Source: CAVUCE01 sp963739985 (GTDB lineage: Bacteria > Bacteroidota > Ignavibacteria > Ignavibacteriales > Ignavibacteriaceae). Taken from it: DNA of 64,000 nt. How positions within the stretch are numbered: the first letter of the stretch is position 1; every line of letters begins with the position of its first letter. A program made the translations under genes and the position numbers. Below the pieces are notes generated by a model. That model was given only the letters and a program-made list of their open reading frames with translations, was not told the DNA's origin and did not search any database. Of this stretch, positions 28,662 to 38,327 are shown one piece after another. Location of the stretch: contig CAVUCE010000022.1 in NCBI GenBank assembly GCA_963739985.1, positions 124,001 to 188,000 on the forward strand. Direction: 5' to 3'.

Positions 28662-29486
28662 ATGGAAAAAATAATTTTGCCGAAGAACCGGGATGAAAAT
28701 CCGGAAAATATTTCCGAAGTAATTGATGAATCGATATTTAAAAAATTCTTTTTAGAAGTAGCTTCAATTACAATTTTCACATGGCATTTTTTTAAAGAAG
28801 TATTTAAACCGCCGTATGAATTTAATGAGCTGCTCAAGCAATCTTTTCTAATCGGTTACAAATCTCTTCCTCTGGTAGCCGTTACAGGATTTATCATTGG
28901 GCTTGTTCTTACTATTCAGTCAAGACCAACATTAGCGAAGTTCGGGGCAGAATCTTGGCTGCCTGCTATGGTAGCTGTATCAATTATAAGGGAAATAGTA
29001 CCGGTTATAACAGCGTTAATCTTCGCCGGAAAAGTCGGTTCTGGCATCGGAGCAGAACTGGCATCGATGAATACAACCGAGCAAATTGATGCAATGCAGG
29101 TATCTCATACCAATCCATTTAAATATCTGGTTATTACAAGAGTTCTCTCTACTACATTGATGCTACCCTTGTTAGTAATTTTTGCCGATGGTATTGGTTT
29201 GTTAGGTTCGTTTGTCGGTGTTAATATAAAAGGAAATGTAAGTATCTACTTCTTTTTTTCACAGATATTTCAAAGTCTCGGATTTAATGACCTGTTTCCT
29301 GCCTTCATCAAAACTTTTTTCTTCGGATTTGCTATCGGGCTTATTGGATGTTATAAAGGATATTATTCTGACAAGGGAACTGAAGGAGTTGGAAAAGCCG
29401 CAAACTCAGCGGTTGTATTCGCATCTTTAATGGTTTTTATAATTGATATGATAGCGGTTCAAGTCACAAGTTTGCTTCAACATTAA
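28662..29486 (+). CDS. mlaE: MlaE-type ABC transporter permease
   Basis: 274 aa. Five or six membrane helices. It contains the family block GFIIGLVLTIQSRPTLAKFGAESWL, the EIVPVITALIFAGKVGSGIGAELASM signature and TEQIDAMQVSHTNPFKYLVITRV. It transports phospholipids or other hydrophobic compounds between the membranes with the ATPase and MlaD protein encoded next. The N-terminal 40 residues are polar and not conserved. Genes 28662, 29504 and 30304 form a tight operon with gaps of 17 and 29 bp. MlaB and MlaC are absent here. Confidence 0.92.
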   Translation: MEKIILPKNRDENPENISEVIDESIFKKFFLEVASITIFTWHFFKEVFKPPYEFNELLKQSFLIGYKSLPLVAVTGFIIGLVLTIQSRPTLAKFGAESWLPAMVAVSIIREIVPVITALIFAGKVGSGIGAELASMNTTEQIDAMQVSHTNPFKYLVITRVLSTTLMLPLLVIFADGIGLLGSFVGVNIKGNVSIYFFFSQIFQSLGFNDLFPAFIKTFFFGFAIGLIGCYKGYYSDKGTEGVGKAANSAVVFASLMVFIIDMIAVQVTSLLQH

Positions 29487-29503
29487 ACTGGGTAGTTAAA
29501 AGA

Positions 29504-30274
29504 ATGACAGAGAATGGTACCTATATAGAAAACAATAAACAACAAAACGGTTTTGTTGTTGAGATGGAACATCTTAAAAAATCTTTTGGGAATAACCATG
29601 TTCTACGTGACATTAATTTGGCGATCCCAAAAGGAGAAAATCTCGTTATACTGGGAAAATCCGGGACCGGTAAATCAGTTCTTATAAAATGTATTGTGGG
29701 GTTGGTTCAAATTGATGAGGGCAATCTTGTAATACTCGGACATAATATTTCTAATCTAAGTAGTGAGGATCTGATTGAAGTACATGAGAAAATTGGTTTC
29801 CTTTTTCAAAGCGGAGCCTTATATGATTCAATGACGGTGAGAGAAAATCTTGAATTTCCACTTAGAAGACAAATGCGTTCGATGCGGAAGGAAAAAATGA
29901 ACTTGCTAATAAAAGAAGCATTGGAAAACGTAGGACTTTCTGACACGATTAATGATATGCCTTCTGAACTTTCCGGCGGAATGCGCAAGAGGTTAGGTTT
30001 AGCACGAACATTAATATTAAAACCTGAGATAATGCTTTATGATGAGCCTACTACCGGTCTTGATCCCATAACATCAAAAGAAATAAGTAAGCTTATCCTG
30101 GAAGTTCAAAAAAGATATAACACTACTTCCATTATTATAACACACGATATTGAATGCGCCAGGTTAACTGCAAACCGGATCATAGTTATTAAAGATGGAA
30201 TATGCGCTGCAGAAGGGTCATTTACCGATCTTCAGAATTCCACAGATACTTGGGTAAGATCATTTTTTGAATAA
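29504..30274 (+). CDS. mlaF: MlaF-type ABC transporter ATPase
   Basis: 256 aa. Walker A GKSGTGKSVL (about 52), Q-loop LFQSGALYDSMTV (the SGALFDS motif typical of MlaF), signature LSGGMRKRLGLART, Walker B EIMLYDEPTTGLDP and the switch histidine in ITHDIE. It energises the permease encoded just upstream. All catalytic residues are present. Confidence 0.93.
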   Translation: MTENGTYIENNKQQNGFVVEMEHLKKSFGNNHVLRDINLAIPKGENLVILGKSGTGKSVLIKCIVGLVQIDEGNLVILGHNISNLSSEDLIEVHEKIGFLFQSGALYDSMTVRENLEFPLRRQMRSMRKEKMNLLIKEALENVGLSDTINDMPSELSGGMRKRLGLARTLILKPEIMLYDEPTTGLDPITSKEISKLILEVQKRYNTTSIIITHDIECARLTANRIIVIKDGICAAEGSFTDLQNSTDTWVRSFFE

Positions 30275-30303
30275 TGAATAAGACAAATTAAAGAGATAAT
30301 AAA

Positions 30304-31170
30304 ATGAAAAATAATATACAAAATAAAATAAAGCTGGGAATATTTATTTCTCTTGGAATTCTCGTTTTTATTGTTGCAATATATTTTATTGGAGAAGGGC
30401 AACAATTATTCAGGAATACCTTTCACCTAAGCGCGATATTTAAAGATGTTGCGGGGCTCCAGGCAGGTAATAACGTAAGGTTATCAGGCGTAAATGTGGG
30501 TACTATAAAGGATATTACTATAGTAAGTGATACTTCCGTGAGAGTAGAAATACTAATTGACGAAAGCACACAGAAATTTATAAAGAAAGATGCAATTGCA
30601 ATTATTGGTTCGGAAGGACTTATGGGGAATAAAGTTTTAATTATAAATCCGGGAACAGGCGGAAAAAAGGATATTGAAAACGACGATGTTATCGAAACAA
30701 TCCAACCCATTAGTATGGATGATATAATGCAATCCCTCAACACAACTATTAGCAATACATCCAGAATAACCGGCGATTTATCTAGAATTACGAAAAATAT
30801 AGAATCAGGTAAAGGAACGATCGGAAGACTGATTATGGATGAATCATGGAGGGAAAATTTCGATTCTACTTTTACTAATTTAAAAAATGGTTCAGTTGGG
30901 TTTAAAACACTTATGGATAAGTCGGATGAATTGGGCGATATTTTAACTTCTTTAAAAACAACAATTGATAATACAACTTCTATTACAGGCGATTTATCTA
31001 AAATTACTTACAGCATACATGAAGGAGACGGAATAATAGGAAGATTGTTAATGGATAAAACATGGGGACGAAATTTTGATTCTACTTTTGTGAATATTAA
31101 AGAAAGCACTAATAATTTAAATATTCTTATGAAAGAGGCAAGAAGCAGCTGGCTGTTATGGGGGTTTTAG
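30304..31170 (+). CDS. mlaD: MlaD/MCE-family lipid-binding protein
   Basis: 288 aa. One N-terminal membrane helix (LGIFISLGILVFIVAIYFIG), then an MCE domain (about 40-120: FHLSAIFKDVAGLQAGNNVRLSGVNVGTIKDI). A helical region follows with two copies of NTTSITGDLSKIT / NTSRITGDLSRIT plus GIIGRLLMD..W..NFDSTF. It ends SSWLLWGF, the hydrophobic end usual in this group. It binds lipid in the periplasm for the MlaE/MlaF transporter. The internal duplication of about 80 residues is clear. Confidence 0.92.
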   Translation: MKNNIQNKIKLGIFISLGILVFIVAIYFIGEGQQLFRNTFHLSAIFKDVAGLQAGNNVRLSGVNVGTIKDITIVSDTSVRVEILIDESTQKFIKKDAIAIIGSEGLMGNKVLIINPGTGGKKDIENDDVIETIQPISMDDIMQSLNTTISNTSRITGDLSRITKNIESGKGTIGRLIMDESWRENFDSTFTNLKNGSVGFKTLMDKSDELGDILTSLKTTIDNTTSITGDLSKITYSIHEGDGIIGRLLMDKTWGRNFDSTFVNIKESTNNLNILMKEARSSWLLWGF

Positions 31171-31276
31171 GAGACTGTAAAATAATTAGTGTAAATGGCA
31201 TATCTCATTAAATGAAAGGCTCCAATCTTTATTCAAAAATAATTTAAAAATTTGTCACCTAGTGATCCGTTCGGAA
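31171..31276. repeat. IS256-end-like relic, copy B
   Basis: It begins directly after the mlaD stop with GAGACTGTAAAATAATTAGT, then GTAAATGGCATATCTCATTAAA, and ends with CACCTAGTGATCCGTTCGG. It has the same block order as copy A at 22063 with about 28 extra bases in the middle. The remaining intergenic sequence to 31491 shows no gene. Confidence 0.45.
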
Positions 31277-31491
31277 AAAGTATAATTGCCCAATTTCTTA
31301 TTAGCATCATCCAATTGGTCTATACCAGCCGCATACTTTATTCTACTTGCCTTCAAAAAGTATGACCGAAGCCAAATATATTTTAGCTCTACTGTCCACT
31401 ATATTTTTTCAAAACTACGTTTATAGTTACAAAAAGAATTTGGATTACATAACAGTTAGTTTACCCGTAATTATTTTATTTTAACTTTTGG

Positions 31492-32376
31492 CTAGCTTAC
31501 CTGGAATTCTGTATTCTTAATATGCAAATCTCTCTGCGGGAAAGGGATCTCGATATTGTTTTCCCTGAACTTTTTGAATATTTCAAAATAAAGTTTGCTT
31601 CTCAGAATTGCCGGTGTGGTTATGTAACTGCTTGTCCAGATTAGCAGATCAAAATTAAGTGAACTGTCTCCAAATTCTTTAAAAAGCACAACAGGTTTGG
31701 GACTTTTTAAAACTCCAATTTCTTTATCCGCAACTTCCAGTAAAATTTGCTTTACATTATCAGGATCTTCTTTATAAGCAACACCCACAGGAATATTGAA
31801 TCTCACATTCCTATCGTTGTGACTCCAGTTAATAACTGTTGATGAAATAAATTCGGAGTTAGGAACTATCACCGAAATATTGTCATTAGTTAAAACCATT
31901 GTTGCTCTCATGGAAATCCTCATAACATCACCGAAGACATCTCCAACCTGGATCCTGTCCCCTACTTTTATAGGTCTTTCAAAAAGAATAATTATTCCGC
32001 TTACTAAATTGTTAGTAACATTCTGTAAACCGAAACCTATACCAATACCAAGAGCACCGGCAAGAATAGTAATTGTACTTAGGTTAATTCCAACGGTCTG
32101 TACTACGATTATAAGTCCTAATATAAGAACACCGTAACGAATAATTGTACCGACCGCGAGCCGTACTCCCAGCTCTACCTTACTTTTGGAAAGTACCTTA
32201 TAGATAATCCATTTTCTCAGCCTTGCAGTAATAAAGAATAGAAGCCAGGCGAGAAAAATAAAATAAATTAGGGTCCAGAGTGTTATTGAAGTATTCCCAA
32301 TATCAATAAGATGAATACTAAGAAAATCTTTTACATAAATAAAATATGTTTGTATGAACTTAAAAATTTCATTCAT
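31492..32376 (-). CDS. Small-conductance mechanosensitive channel (MscS family)
   Basis: 294 aa. Three N-terminal membrane helices. The pore-lining third helix contains LAGALGIGIGFGLQNVTNNLVSGIIILFERPIKVGD, the MscS signature. The cytoplasmic beta and alpha/beta domains follow (GVAYKEDPDNVKQILLEVA; KLYFEIFKKFRENNIEIPFPQRDL). It opens under membrane tension to release solutes during hypo-osmotic shock. It is convergent with mlaD and monocistronic. A decayed second copy lies at 41756-41850. Confidence 0.92.
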   Translation of the reverse strand: MNEIFKFIQTYFIYVKDFLSIHLIDIGNTSITLWTLIYFIFLAWLLFFITARLRKWIIYKVLSKSKVELGVRLAVGTIIRYGVLILGLIIVVQTVGINLSTITILAGALGIGIGFGLQNVTNNLVSGIIILFERPIKVGDRIQVGDVFGDVMRISMRATMVLTNDNISVIVPNSEFISSTVINWSHNDRNVRFNIPVGVAYKEDPDNVKQILLEVADKEIGVLKSPKPVVLFKEFGDSSLNFDLLIWTSSYITTPAILRSKLYFEIFKKFRENNIEIPFPQRDLHIKNTEFQVS

Positions 32377-32533
32377 TTAATTACTTCGGCATGTATCCTC
32401 TCGATAATTACATTTATCGAAATGATTTGTTAAAAACATTTATTTATTACGACAGCTACTCACCATTTTAAGCAAAAAACAAAGAATTGGAATAAAGAAC
32501 CTTTCTTAACAGTTACTGATTTTATTTTATTAA

Positions 32534-32656
32534 CTCATGTTACGCAAGTATATGTTTTGGTCATATTGAACGAAGTGAAATATCTCATAATTTTGTAAAA
32601 ATCGAAACCTTGAGATTCTTCATTTCATTCAGAATGACCGTTTTGCGTAACATGAG
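32534..32656 (+). mobile_element. MITE-like element, copy 1 (123 bp)
   Basis: It starts CTCATGTTACGCAA and ends with the exact reverse complement TTGCGTAACATGAG. It is flanked on both sides by the 7-bp direct repeat TTATTAA (32527-32533 and 32657-32663). The interior is a long imperfect palindrome (GGTCATATTGAACGAAGTG / CATTTCATTCAGAATGACC). Copy 2 at 45178 is the same length, reversed, with one difference that I can see. No coding capacity, so a transposase must act in trans. Confidence 0.85.
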
Positions 32657-32775
32657 TTATTAATATTATTCCGTGATTTATCCGGCCATTAGACTTGTTA
32701 TATCGTTTAATGAACATTTAATCCTTTTTTGCAACCATTATACAACATACAACAAAGTTGGAACAAACGCTTCGT

Positions 32776-32815
32776 CCAAAGGATGTAGTTCCTTTTTCAT
32801 CCTTTTGGTCGATTG
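32776..32815 (+). promoter_or_regulatory. Stress element copy 6 (upstream of DUF3996-like barrel)
   Basis: CCAAAGGATGTAG, then CCTTTTTCATCCTTTTGG and TCGATTG. The outer arms CCAAAGGATG and CATCCTTTTGG show the dyad best. TATAAT lies about 39-44 bp after the core. ATG 32968 is 153 bp downstream. Confidence 0.75.
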
Positions 32816-32967
32816 AAAAGCCAGATGCTATCCATTAGCTTGTTATATAATAAGAAAGAAGTAATTGTACATTTAAGGTAATCTTTCTAACAAAACTAAA
32901 TACTGATTTTGAAGCGATTAATTTAATCCTCAAATAAATATCGACAAAAGTAAAAGGAATAAATGCT

Positions 32968-33465
32968 ATGAAAATAAATTTTCTATTCGTTATGTTTTTA
33001 GGCATCATGCTGTTCTTCACAAAACAAACCTCAGCGCAGGATCACGGATTTGGAATGGGTATTATTTTAGGAGAACCGACCGGGCTGAGTGCAAAACTCT
33101 GGACTTCAAAAGTAAATGCTTTTGATTTTGGACTAGGTGTAGCGGTAGGTGGTGATCGTCTTAAATATGAAGGGCACTATAACAATGAGAGTCGAATTCA
33201 TTTTCATATGGATTACCTCTGGCATTCATTCAATGCAATTCGTTCAACAGAATCTTTCCCTCTCTATTACGGCATAGGAGCCAGGTTCAACACAGGCGGA
33301 GGCTACGACGCATCACTGGGAATAAGAGGCGTTTTTGGTATAGCATGGCTTCCTCATTCAACTCCCATAGATGTATTTTTTGAGTTGGTACCGGTTTTTC
33401 AGGTTACACCGCTAACAGGGCTAGGCATTGACGCCGGCTTAGGAATAAGATATTATTTTCAATAA
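32968..33465 (+). CDS. DUF3996-like outer-membrane beta-barrel protein
   Basis: 165 aa. Signal peptide ends KQTSAQ. It opens with GFGMGIILGEPTGLSAKLW and has alternating beta-strands (FDFGLGVAVGGD, HFHMDYLWHSF, LYYGIGARFNTGG) ending in an aromatic GLGIRYYF-Q, the outer-membrane assembly signal. This matches the BAPKO_0422/DUF3996 type of small barrels as I remember them. The next OmpA gene begins 29 bp later. A truncated copy lies at 23609 in front of another OmpA gene. Confidence 0.82.
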   Translation: MKINFLFVMFLGIMLFFTKQTSAQDHGFGMGIILGEPTGLSAKLWTSKVNAFDFGLGVAVGGDRLKYEGHYNNESRIHFHMDYLWHSFNAIRSTESFPLYYGIGARFNTGGGYDASLGIRGVFGIAWLPHSTPIDVFFELVPVFQVTPLTGLGIDAGLGIRYYFQ

Positions 33466-33494
33466 GAAAAATTATTTGATATGGTCTAATAATA

Positions 33495-34175
33495 ATGGAT
33501 AAAAAAATGAAAAAGATAAAAAGCATAGTTTTACTTTCCGCTTTAGCCCTCTCAATTTTAATCTACAGCTGCGGTACAAGTAATGCCGTTAAGGGCGGAG
33601 CTATTGGAGGAGCGGGCGGTGGTGTAGTAGGCGGAGTAATTGGGCATTATTCCGGTAATACGGTGCTAGGAGCAATAATTGGCGCAGCCGTTGGCGGTAC
33701 TGCCGGAGCTTTAATAGGAAACTATATGGACAAGCAAGCTGAAGAAATGCAAAATGATATTGCAGGTACAAAAATAGAAAGAATCGGAGAGGGAATAAAA
33801 ATTACTTTCGACTCGGGAATATTATTTGCGAGTAATTCTTCAACTCTTGAGTACCAGGCCAAGACAAATATAAACAAACTTGCAGTAATACTTAACAAAT
33901 ATCCGGATACAAACATACTAGTAACAGGTCATACTGATTTTGACGGAAGTGATCAGTTCAATCAAACTTTATCTGAACAAAGAGCTAAATCTGTTTCAGA
34001 CTATACTTTGTCACAAGGCGTTTCTTCATCAAGACTTTCAACTCTCGGTTTAGGAGAAAAAGAACCAATTGCATCAAACGAAACTGTTGAAGGGAAAAGA
34101 CAAAATAGAAGAGTTGAGATTGCAATTTTTGCGAATGATGATCTTAAAAGTGCTGCTGAAAAAGGTAATCTATAA
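33495..34175 (+). CDS. OmpA-family lipoprotein with glycine zipper (YiaD-like)
   Basis: 226 aa. Lipobox LIYSCGTS. Residues about 33-78 form a glycine-zipper membrane segment (GGAIGGAGGGVVGGVIGHYSG). Residues about 100-215 are an OmpA C-terminal domain (ITFDSGILFASNSSTLEYQA, VTGHTDFDGSDQFNQTLSEQRA, QNRRVEIAI). Known relatives attach the outer membrane to peptidoglycan. An internal ATG at 33507 is an equally good start. It forms an operon with the barrel gene. Confidence 0.9.
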   Translation: MDKKMKKIKSIVLLSALALSILIYSCGTSNAVKGGAIGGAGGGVVGGVIGHYSGNTVLGAIIGAAVGGTAGALIGNYMDKQAEEMQNDIAGTKIERIGEGIKITFDSGILFASNSSTLEYQAKTNINKLAVILNKYPDTNILVTGHTDFDGSDQFNQTLSEQRAKSVSDYTLSQGVSSSRLSTLGLGEKEPIASNETVEGKRQNRRVEIAIFANDDLKSAAEKGNL

Positions 34176-34422
34176 TATTTTTGTCCACTGATTATCGAAG
34201 TTTACTCCGTATCAATTCCATTTATTGTTATTGAAAAGAGTTCAAATTTTTTATTGAAATGGTTTAAGTAATAATGGACAAAGATTTTTTTAGAGATTAC
34301 AAGAAATAACACAAAATAAAAGTTGTGAAAATAAGCTAAGTAGTAGTCAATTATTATCAAAATCCAATAATTGATCGGTCTTAGTGAACGCTCGCAATTT
34401 ATAAACTTAGAGGTAAAAGACT

Positions 34423-34614
34423 ATGTCATTGATTGGAATAGTGCTCGTTTTGGTTGTTGTTGGGGTTGTCCTTTGGCTGATAAACAGTTACATCCCTATG
34501 CAGGCTACAATTAAGAAGATCTTAAATGTGGTAGTAATTATTGTAGTAATTCTCTGGATATTAAATGTTTTCGGAATATTGGGCGGGCTCCAGACAATTC
34601 ATATCGGAAGTTGA
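34423..34614 (+). CDS. Small membrane protein, Thivi_2564-like
   Basis: 63 aa with two membrane helices: SLIGIVLVLVVVGVVLWLI and KKILNVVVIIVVILWILNVF, joined by NSYIPMQATI. This layout matches the Thivi_2564 family of small membrane proteins. AGAGGT lies before the ATG. Function unknown. No stress element is present in the 247 bp upstream. Confidence 0.8.
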   Translation: MSLIGIVLVLVVVGVVLWLINSYIPMQATIKKILNVVVIIVVILWILNVFGILGGLQTIHIGS

Positions 34615-34696
34615 ATAAATGTTAATAGAAGCCTCGAGACGTTAATTACGTATGCTATTGAATCTATATAATTAAATTAAAATAAAAGGTGATAAA

Positions 34697-35132
34697 ATGT
34701 TGAATAAAAAACTCATAATTATATTACTGCCAATTATATTTTTAGTTTCTATTCAATTTATCAATGCACAGGAAAAGCCGGGCAAAGTTAAGACAAATAA
34801 GATGATGCGTACAGCGTGGAGATATGCAGGAAATAATGAATAAGATTGCAGCAGACAGCACAATGAGAATGCAGATGATTAGGAAAATAATGGAAGATGA
34901 ACATTCCCATTCGGAAATGATTGATAACATGTTTTCAAGAGTAAACAAGGATAGTTCTGCGTATAAGGAAATGCAGAATTATATGAGAACCCATAGTAGA
35001 ATGAAAAATATGATGCAAACTATGATGAATGGAAACGGAATGACAGAGAAAAAAGATATGATGAATGAAAACAAAACAATGAAACATCGAATGATGTCTG
35101 ATTCAACTATGACAATGAAAAGAACTGATTAA
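34697..35132 (+). pseudogene. Frameshifted secreted Met-rich protein
   Basis: ATG 34697 (ribosome site AAAGGTGAT) opens a signal peptide MLNKKLIIILLPIIFLVSIQFINAQ, but the frame ends at NNE*. In the +1 frame from about 34820 the protein continues as MQEIMNKIAADSTMRMQMIRKIMEDEHSHSEMIDNMF and a Met/Lys/His-rich tail. One extra base near 34800-34822 explains the break. The joined protein would be about 145 aa. Met- and His-rich tails of this kind can bind copper or other metals, but this is only a suggestion. The signal peptide and the open body suggest a recent lesion or a sequencing error. Confidence 0.75.
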
Positions 35133-35358
35133 ATGTCTTAATGTAGGATACGAAAATATAATATTTATATGTTGCCTGTTATAATAATCCTATATTATTA
35201 CGAAAAAGAAAAGGATTTAAAAATGACATTCGAAAAGAATGATTCTGATTTTGCTTTCCATTATTCTTTATTAAATATAGAATTATCAGACAATTGAGAA
35301 TGGAAATATGTAACTTTAAAGAGTCTTTGAAATACTGTAATTTATTTATGCCGGAGTT

Positions 35359-38316
35359 ATGAAGAAGAAAACAATACAAAAGCAGCCACAACACAAAAAG
35401 AAGAAAGATTCCGTTGAAATATCATCTTCGAATAATTCATTTTATATAGTGGGTATTGGCGCATCTGCCGGCGGTTTAGAAGCTCTTGAGAGATTTTTCG
35501 AAAATATGCCCGAGAACTCCGGCATGGCTTTTATCGTGGTATCACACTTAGATCCGAATCACATAAGCATAATGCCCGAACTAATTCAAAAGACTACCAA
35601 AATGAAAATATTCCAGGCTGAAGACGGAATGGTAGTAACGCCTAATCATGTATACGTTACACCGGCTAACAGGGATATAGGCATGCTTCACGGAACAATA
35701 CAACTCATAGAACCTATTGAAGCACATGGTTTCCGACTTCCAATTGATTTTTTCTTCAAATCCCTTTCTGAGGATTTAGGTGAAAGAGCTATTTGCATTA
35801 TACTCTCCGGAATGGCATCAGACGGCACTGCAGGATTAAAAACGGTGAAGAGTGAATTAGGAATGGTAATGGTGCAAGATCCAAAGTCTGCTAAATTTGA
35901 TAGTATGCCTAACAATGCCATTAAAACCGGGTTAGCAGATTACATTCTTCACCCCGAAGATATGCCTGATCAGTTGGCCGGATATATTTCTCAAAAAATT
36001 AAAGGCATTCTTTTTAAAAAAGAAACGACAAACGGTAAATTTCCGGACACATTTCAAAAAGTTTTTATTTTAATCAGAACTCAAACCGGCCATGATTTTT
36101 CAAACTATAAGCAAAATACTATTTACCGCCGAGTAGAAAGAAGAATGAATATTACCCAACTGGATACTGTTCAAAGTTATATTCGTCTACTACAGACAAA
36201 CCCCTCTGAAATTCAAAACTTATTTAAAGAACTTTTAATTGGAGTGACGAATTTTTTCAGAGATCCGGAATCTTTTGAGAAATTAAAAAAAGTATTATTA
36301 GAGTTCGTAATAAGTAAACCGGAGAATAGTAAAATAAGAATCTGGATTCCCGGATGTTCTACAGGCGAAGAAGCTTATTCAGTTGCAATAATATTACGCG
36401 AGTGTATGAATGAGGCGAAGAAAAATTTTAATGTACAAATATTTGCCACAGATATTGATAGCGACGCAATTGAAAAGGCGCGAATCGGTTCGTATACCGG
36501 AATTGAACCGGATGTTAGTAAAGAGCGTTTAAAATTATTCTTTACTAAAGATAAAGGCCTCTATAATATTCGAAAAGAAGTTAGAGAATTGATCGTGTTT
36601 GCACCTCAAAGCGTTGTTAAAGATCCTCCGTTCACAAAACTTGATTTGATAGTGTGCCGGAATCTATTAATTTATTTTAATGCTGAATTGCAGAAAAAAG
36701 TAATACCCATATTCCATTACAGCCTTTTACCTAATGGAATACTTTTTCTCGGTCCCTCCGAAACTATCGGCGGGTTTGTAGATTTGTTTTCAATGGTAGA
36801 TAAAAAATGGAAATTCTATAAAAAAAGAGATTCAATTTACTCAGCACAACCTTTTATAGACTTCCCGGTAGCACGCACAATAGAGAATACTTACGAGACT
36901 CCTATGAAATTAAATGAGGTTACAAACATTTCCAGAGTAGCAGAAAAAACTATCCTTCAAAGCTACTCCCCAAATTGTGTAATAATATCCGGGAAGGGAG
37001 ATATATTATATATTCATGGAAGAACAGGCAAATACCTGGAGCTTACCGATGGCGAAGCCAAAATGAATATTTATGAAATGGCCAGAGAAGGATTAAAAAA
37101 TGAACTTCCGGCGATGATCAGAAAAGTTTTATCAGGTAAAAAATCGTTAACCTTTGAAGGAATTAAAGTAAAGCCTAACGGCAGCACACTGTTAATAAAT
37201 CTAACGATTAAACCTATTAATGAACCGGCGGAGATGGAGGGTTCATTATTACTAATTTTTGAAGATTTAAAACCACAAAAGAAAGTACCTGAAACTAAAA
37301 AAATCCATTACGATAAAAGATCAGAAAAAATAATAAAAGAACTTGAGCATGAATTAAAAAACACTAAAGAAGATTTACGCTCTACAATTGAAGAATTGGA
37401 AACTTCAAATGAAGAGCTCAAATCAACTAACGAAGAGATGCAGTCTACCAACGAAGAAATGCAAAGTTCAAATGAAGAAATGGAAACTTCCAAGGAAGAA
37501 TTGCAATCGCTGAATGAGGAATTAATTACGGTAAATACAGAGATGCAAAATAAGAATGATGAATTATCGGTTATAAATAACGACATGAAAAATCTGCTGG
37601 ACAGCATCGATATACCAACTATTTTTCTTGATAATGATTTACTAATCAAACGGTTTACACATCACGTAACCAAGATTGTGAACTTAATTTTTTCGGACAT
37701 TGGCAGGCCAATAAACCATATAGCTACTAATCTTAAGTATGATAAATTTATTGAAGATGCCAAGGAAGTATTAAGATCGCTTGCTTTTAAGGAAAAAGTA
37801 CTGCAAACAACAGACGGCACATGGTATCAAATGCGGATAATGCCTTACCGGACAACAAGTAATATTATTGACGGACTTGTCATAACATTTACTAATATTC
37901 ACAAATTGCAAACCGCTTACCATGAAATCAGAAAGTTGAATAAAGAGGTTGAGCTTGCGCGTGAATATTCCGATAATATTGTTGATACGGTCAGAGATTC
38001 ACTTCTAATACTTGATAAGGATTTAAAAGTACTCTCAGCCAACCGGTCTTTTTATACTATGTTTGACACAGTTAGTAAAAGAACTGTTGGTAAGTTTGTA
38101 TATGATCTTCAGAATAAGAAATGGGATATACCTGAACTGCGGAAGCTTCTTGAGGAAATAGTTCCTGAAAACAGCTTTTTTGATGACTATGTAATTGAAT
38201 ATAATTTTAAAAAAGCAGGCAAGAGAAAATTAATGTTGAATGCCCGACAAATATTTCAAACGGATAAAGTATCTCAACTTATTCTTCTTGCCATCCAGTA
38301 TCAAGATATAAAATAA
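35359..38316 (+). CDS. CheB-CheR-PAS fusion protein
   Basis: 985 aa. CheB methylesterase domain (about 25-215) with GIGASAGGLEA, VVSHLDPNH and SGMASDGTAG carrying the Ser-His-Asp triad. CheR methyltransferase (about 225-500) with SAM motif IWIPGCSTGEEAYS and CRNLLIYF. A PAS segment (about 525-635), a long coiled coil of repeated E.L.S.NEE (about 650-740), a PAS_10-like domain (about 745-855) and a last PAS (about 870-985). It has no N-terminal receiver and no kinase domain. It may methylate/demethylate a receptor or act as a scaffold for the kinase gene 11 bp downstream. The last PAS resembles the first PAS of the 47020 and 52898 kinases. Confidence 0.9.
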   Translation: MKKKTIQKQPQHKKKKDSVEISSSNNSFYIVGIGASAGGLEALERFFENMPENSGMAFIVVSHLDPNHISIMPELIQKTTKMKIFQAEDGMVVTPNHVYVTPANRDIGMLHGTIQLIEPIEAHGFRLPIDFFFKSLSEDLGERAICIILSGMASDGTAGLKTVKSELGMVMVQDPKSAKFDSMPNNAIKTGLADYILHPEDMPDQLAGYISQKIKGILFKKETTNGKFPDTFQKVFILIRTQTGHDFSNYKQNTIYRRVERRMNITQLDTVQSYIRLLQTNPSEIQNLFKELLIGVTNFFRDPESFEKLKKVLLEFVISKPENSKIRIWIPGCSTGEEAYSVAIILRECMNEAKKNFNVQIFATDIDSDAIEKARIGSYTGIEPDVSKERLKLFFTKDKGLYNIRKEVRELIVFAPQSVVKDPPFTKLDLIVCRNLLIYFNAELQKKVIPIFHYSLLPNGILFLGPSETIGGFVDLFSMVDKKWKFYKKRDSIYSAQPFIDFPVARTIENTYETPMKLNEVTNISRVAEKTILQSYSPNCVIISGKGDILYIHGRTGKYLELTDGEAKMNIYEMAREGLKNELPAMIRKVLSGKKSLTFEGIKVKPNGSTLLINLTIKPINEPAEMEGSLLLIFEDLKPQKKVPETKKIHYDKRSEKIIKELEHELKNTKEDLRSTIEELETSNEELKSTNEEMQSTNEEMQSSNEEMETSKEELQSLNEELITVNTEMQNKNDELSVINNDMKNLLDSIDIPTIFLDNDLLIKRFTHHVTKIVNLIFSDIGRPINHIATNLKYDKFIEDAKEVLRSLAFKEKVLQTTDGTWYQMRIMPYRTTSNIIDGLVITFTNIHKLQTAYHEIRKLNKEVELAREYSDNIVDTVRDSLLILDKDLKVLSANRSFYTMFDTVSKRTVGKFVYDLQNKKWDIPELRKLLEEIVPENSFFDDYVIEYNFKKAGKRKLMLNARQIFQTDKVSQLILLAIQYQDIK

Positions 38317-38327
38317 AGGGGAAATCT

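Larger units (their letters stand above)
32377..32967. other. Intergenic region with MITE copy 1 and stress element copy 6
   Basis: About 590 bp between divergent genes. The insertion at 32534-32656 and the element at 32776 are the only recognisable parts. A TATAAT at 32846-32851 may serve the 32968 gene. Confidence 0.5.

Noticed and set aside
31280..31400. Minus-strand coding-like fragment (KYAAGIDQLDDANKK)
   Set aside because: It is short, without a start and with stops on both sides; it matches nothing I recognise.
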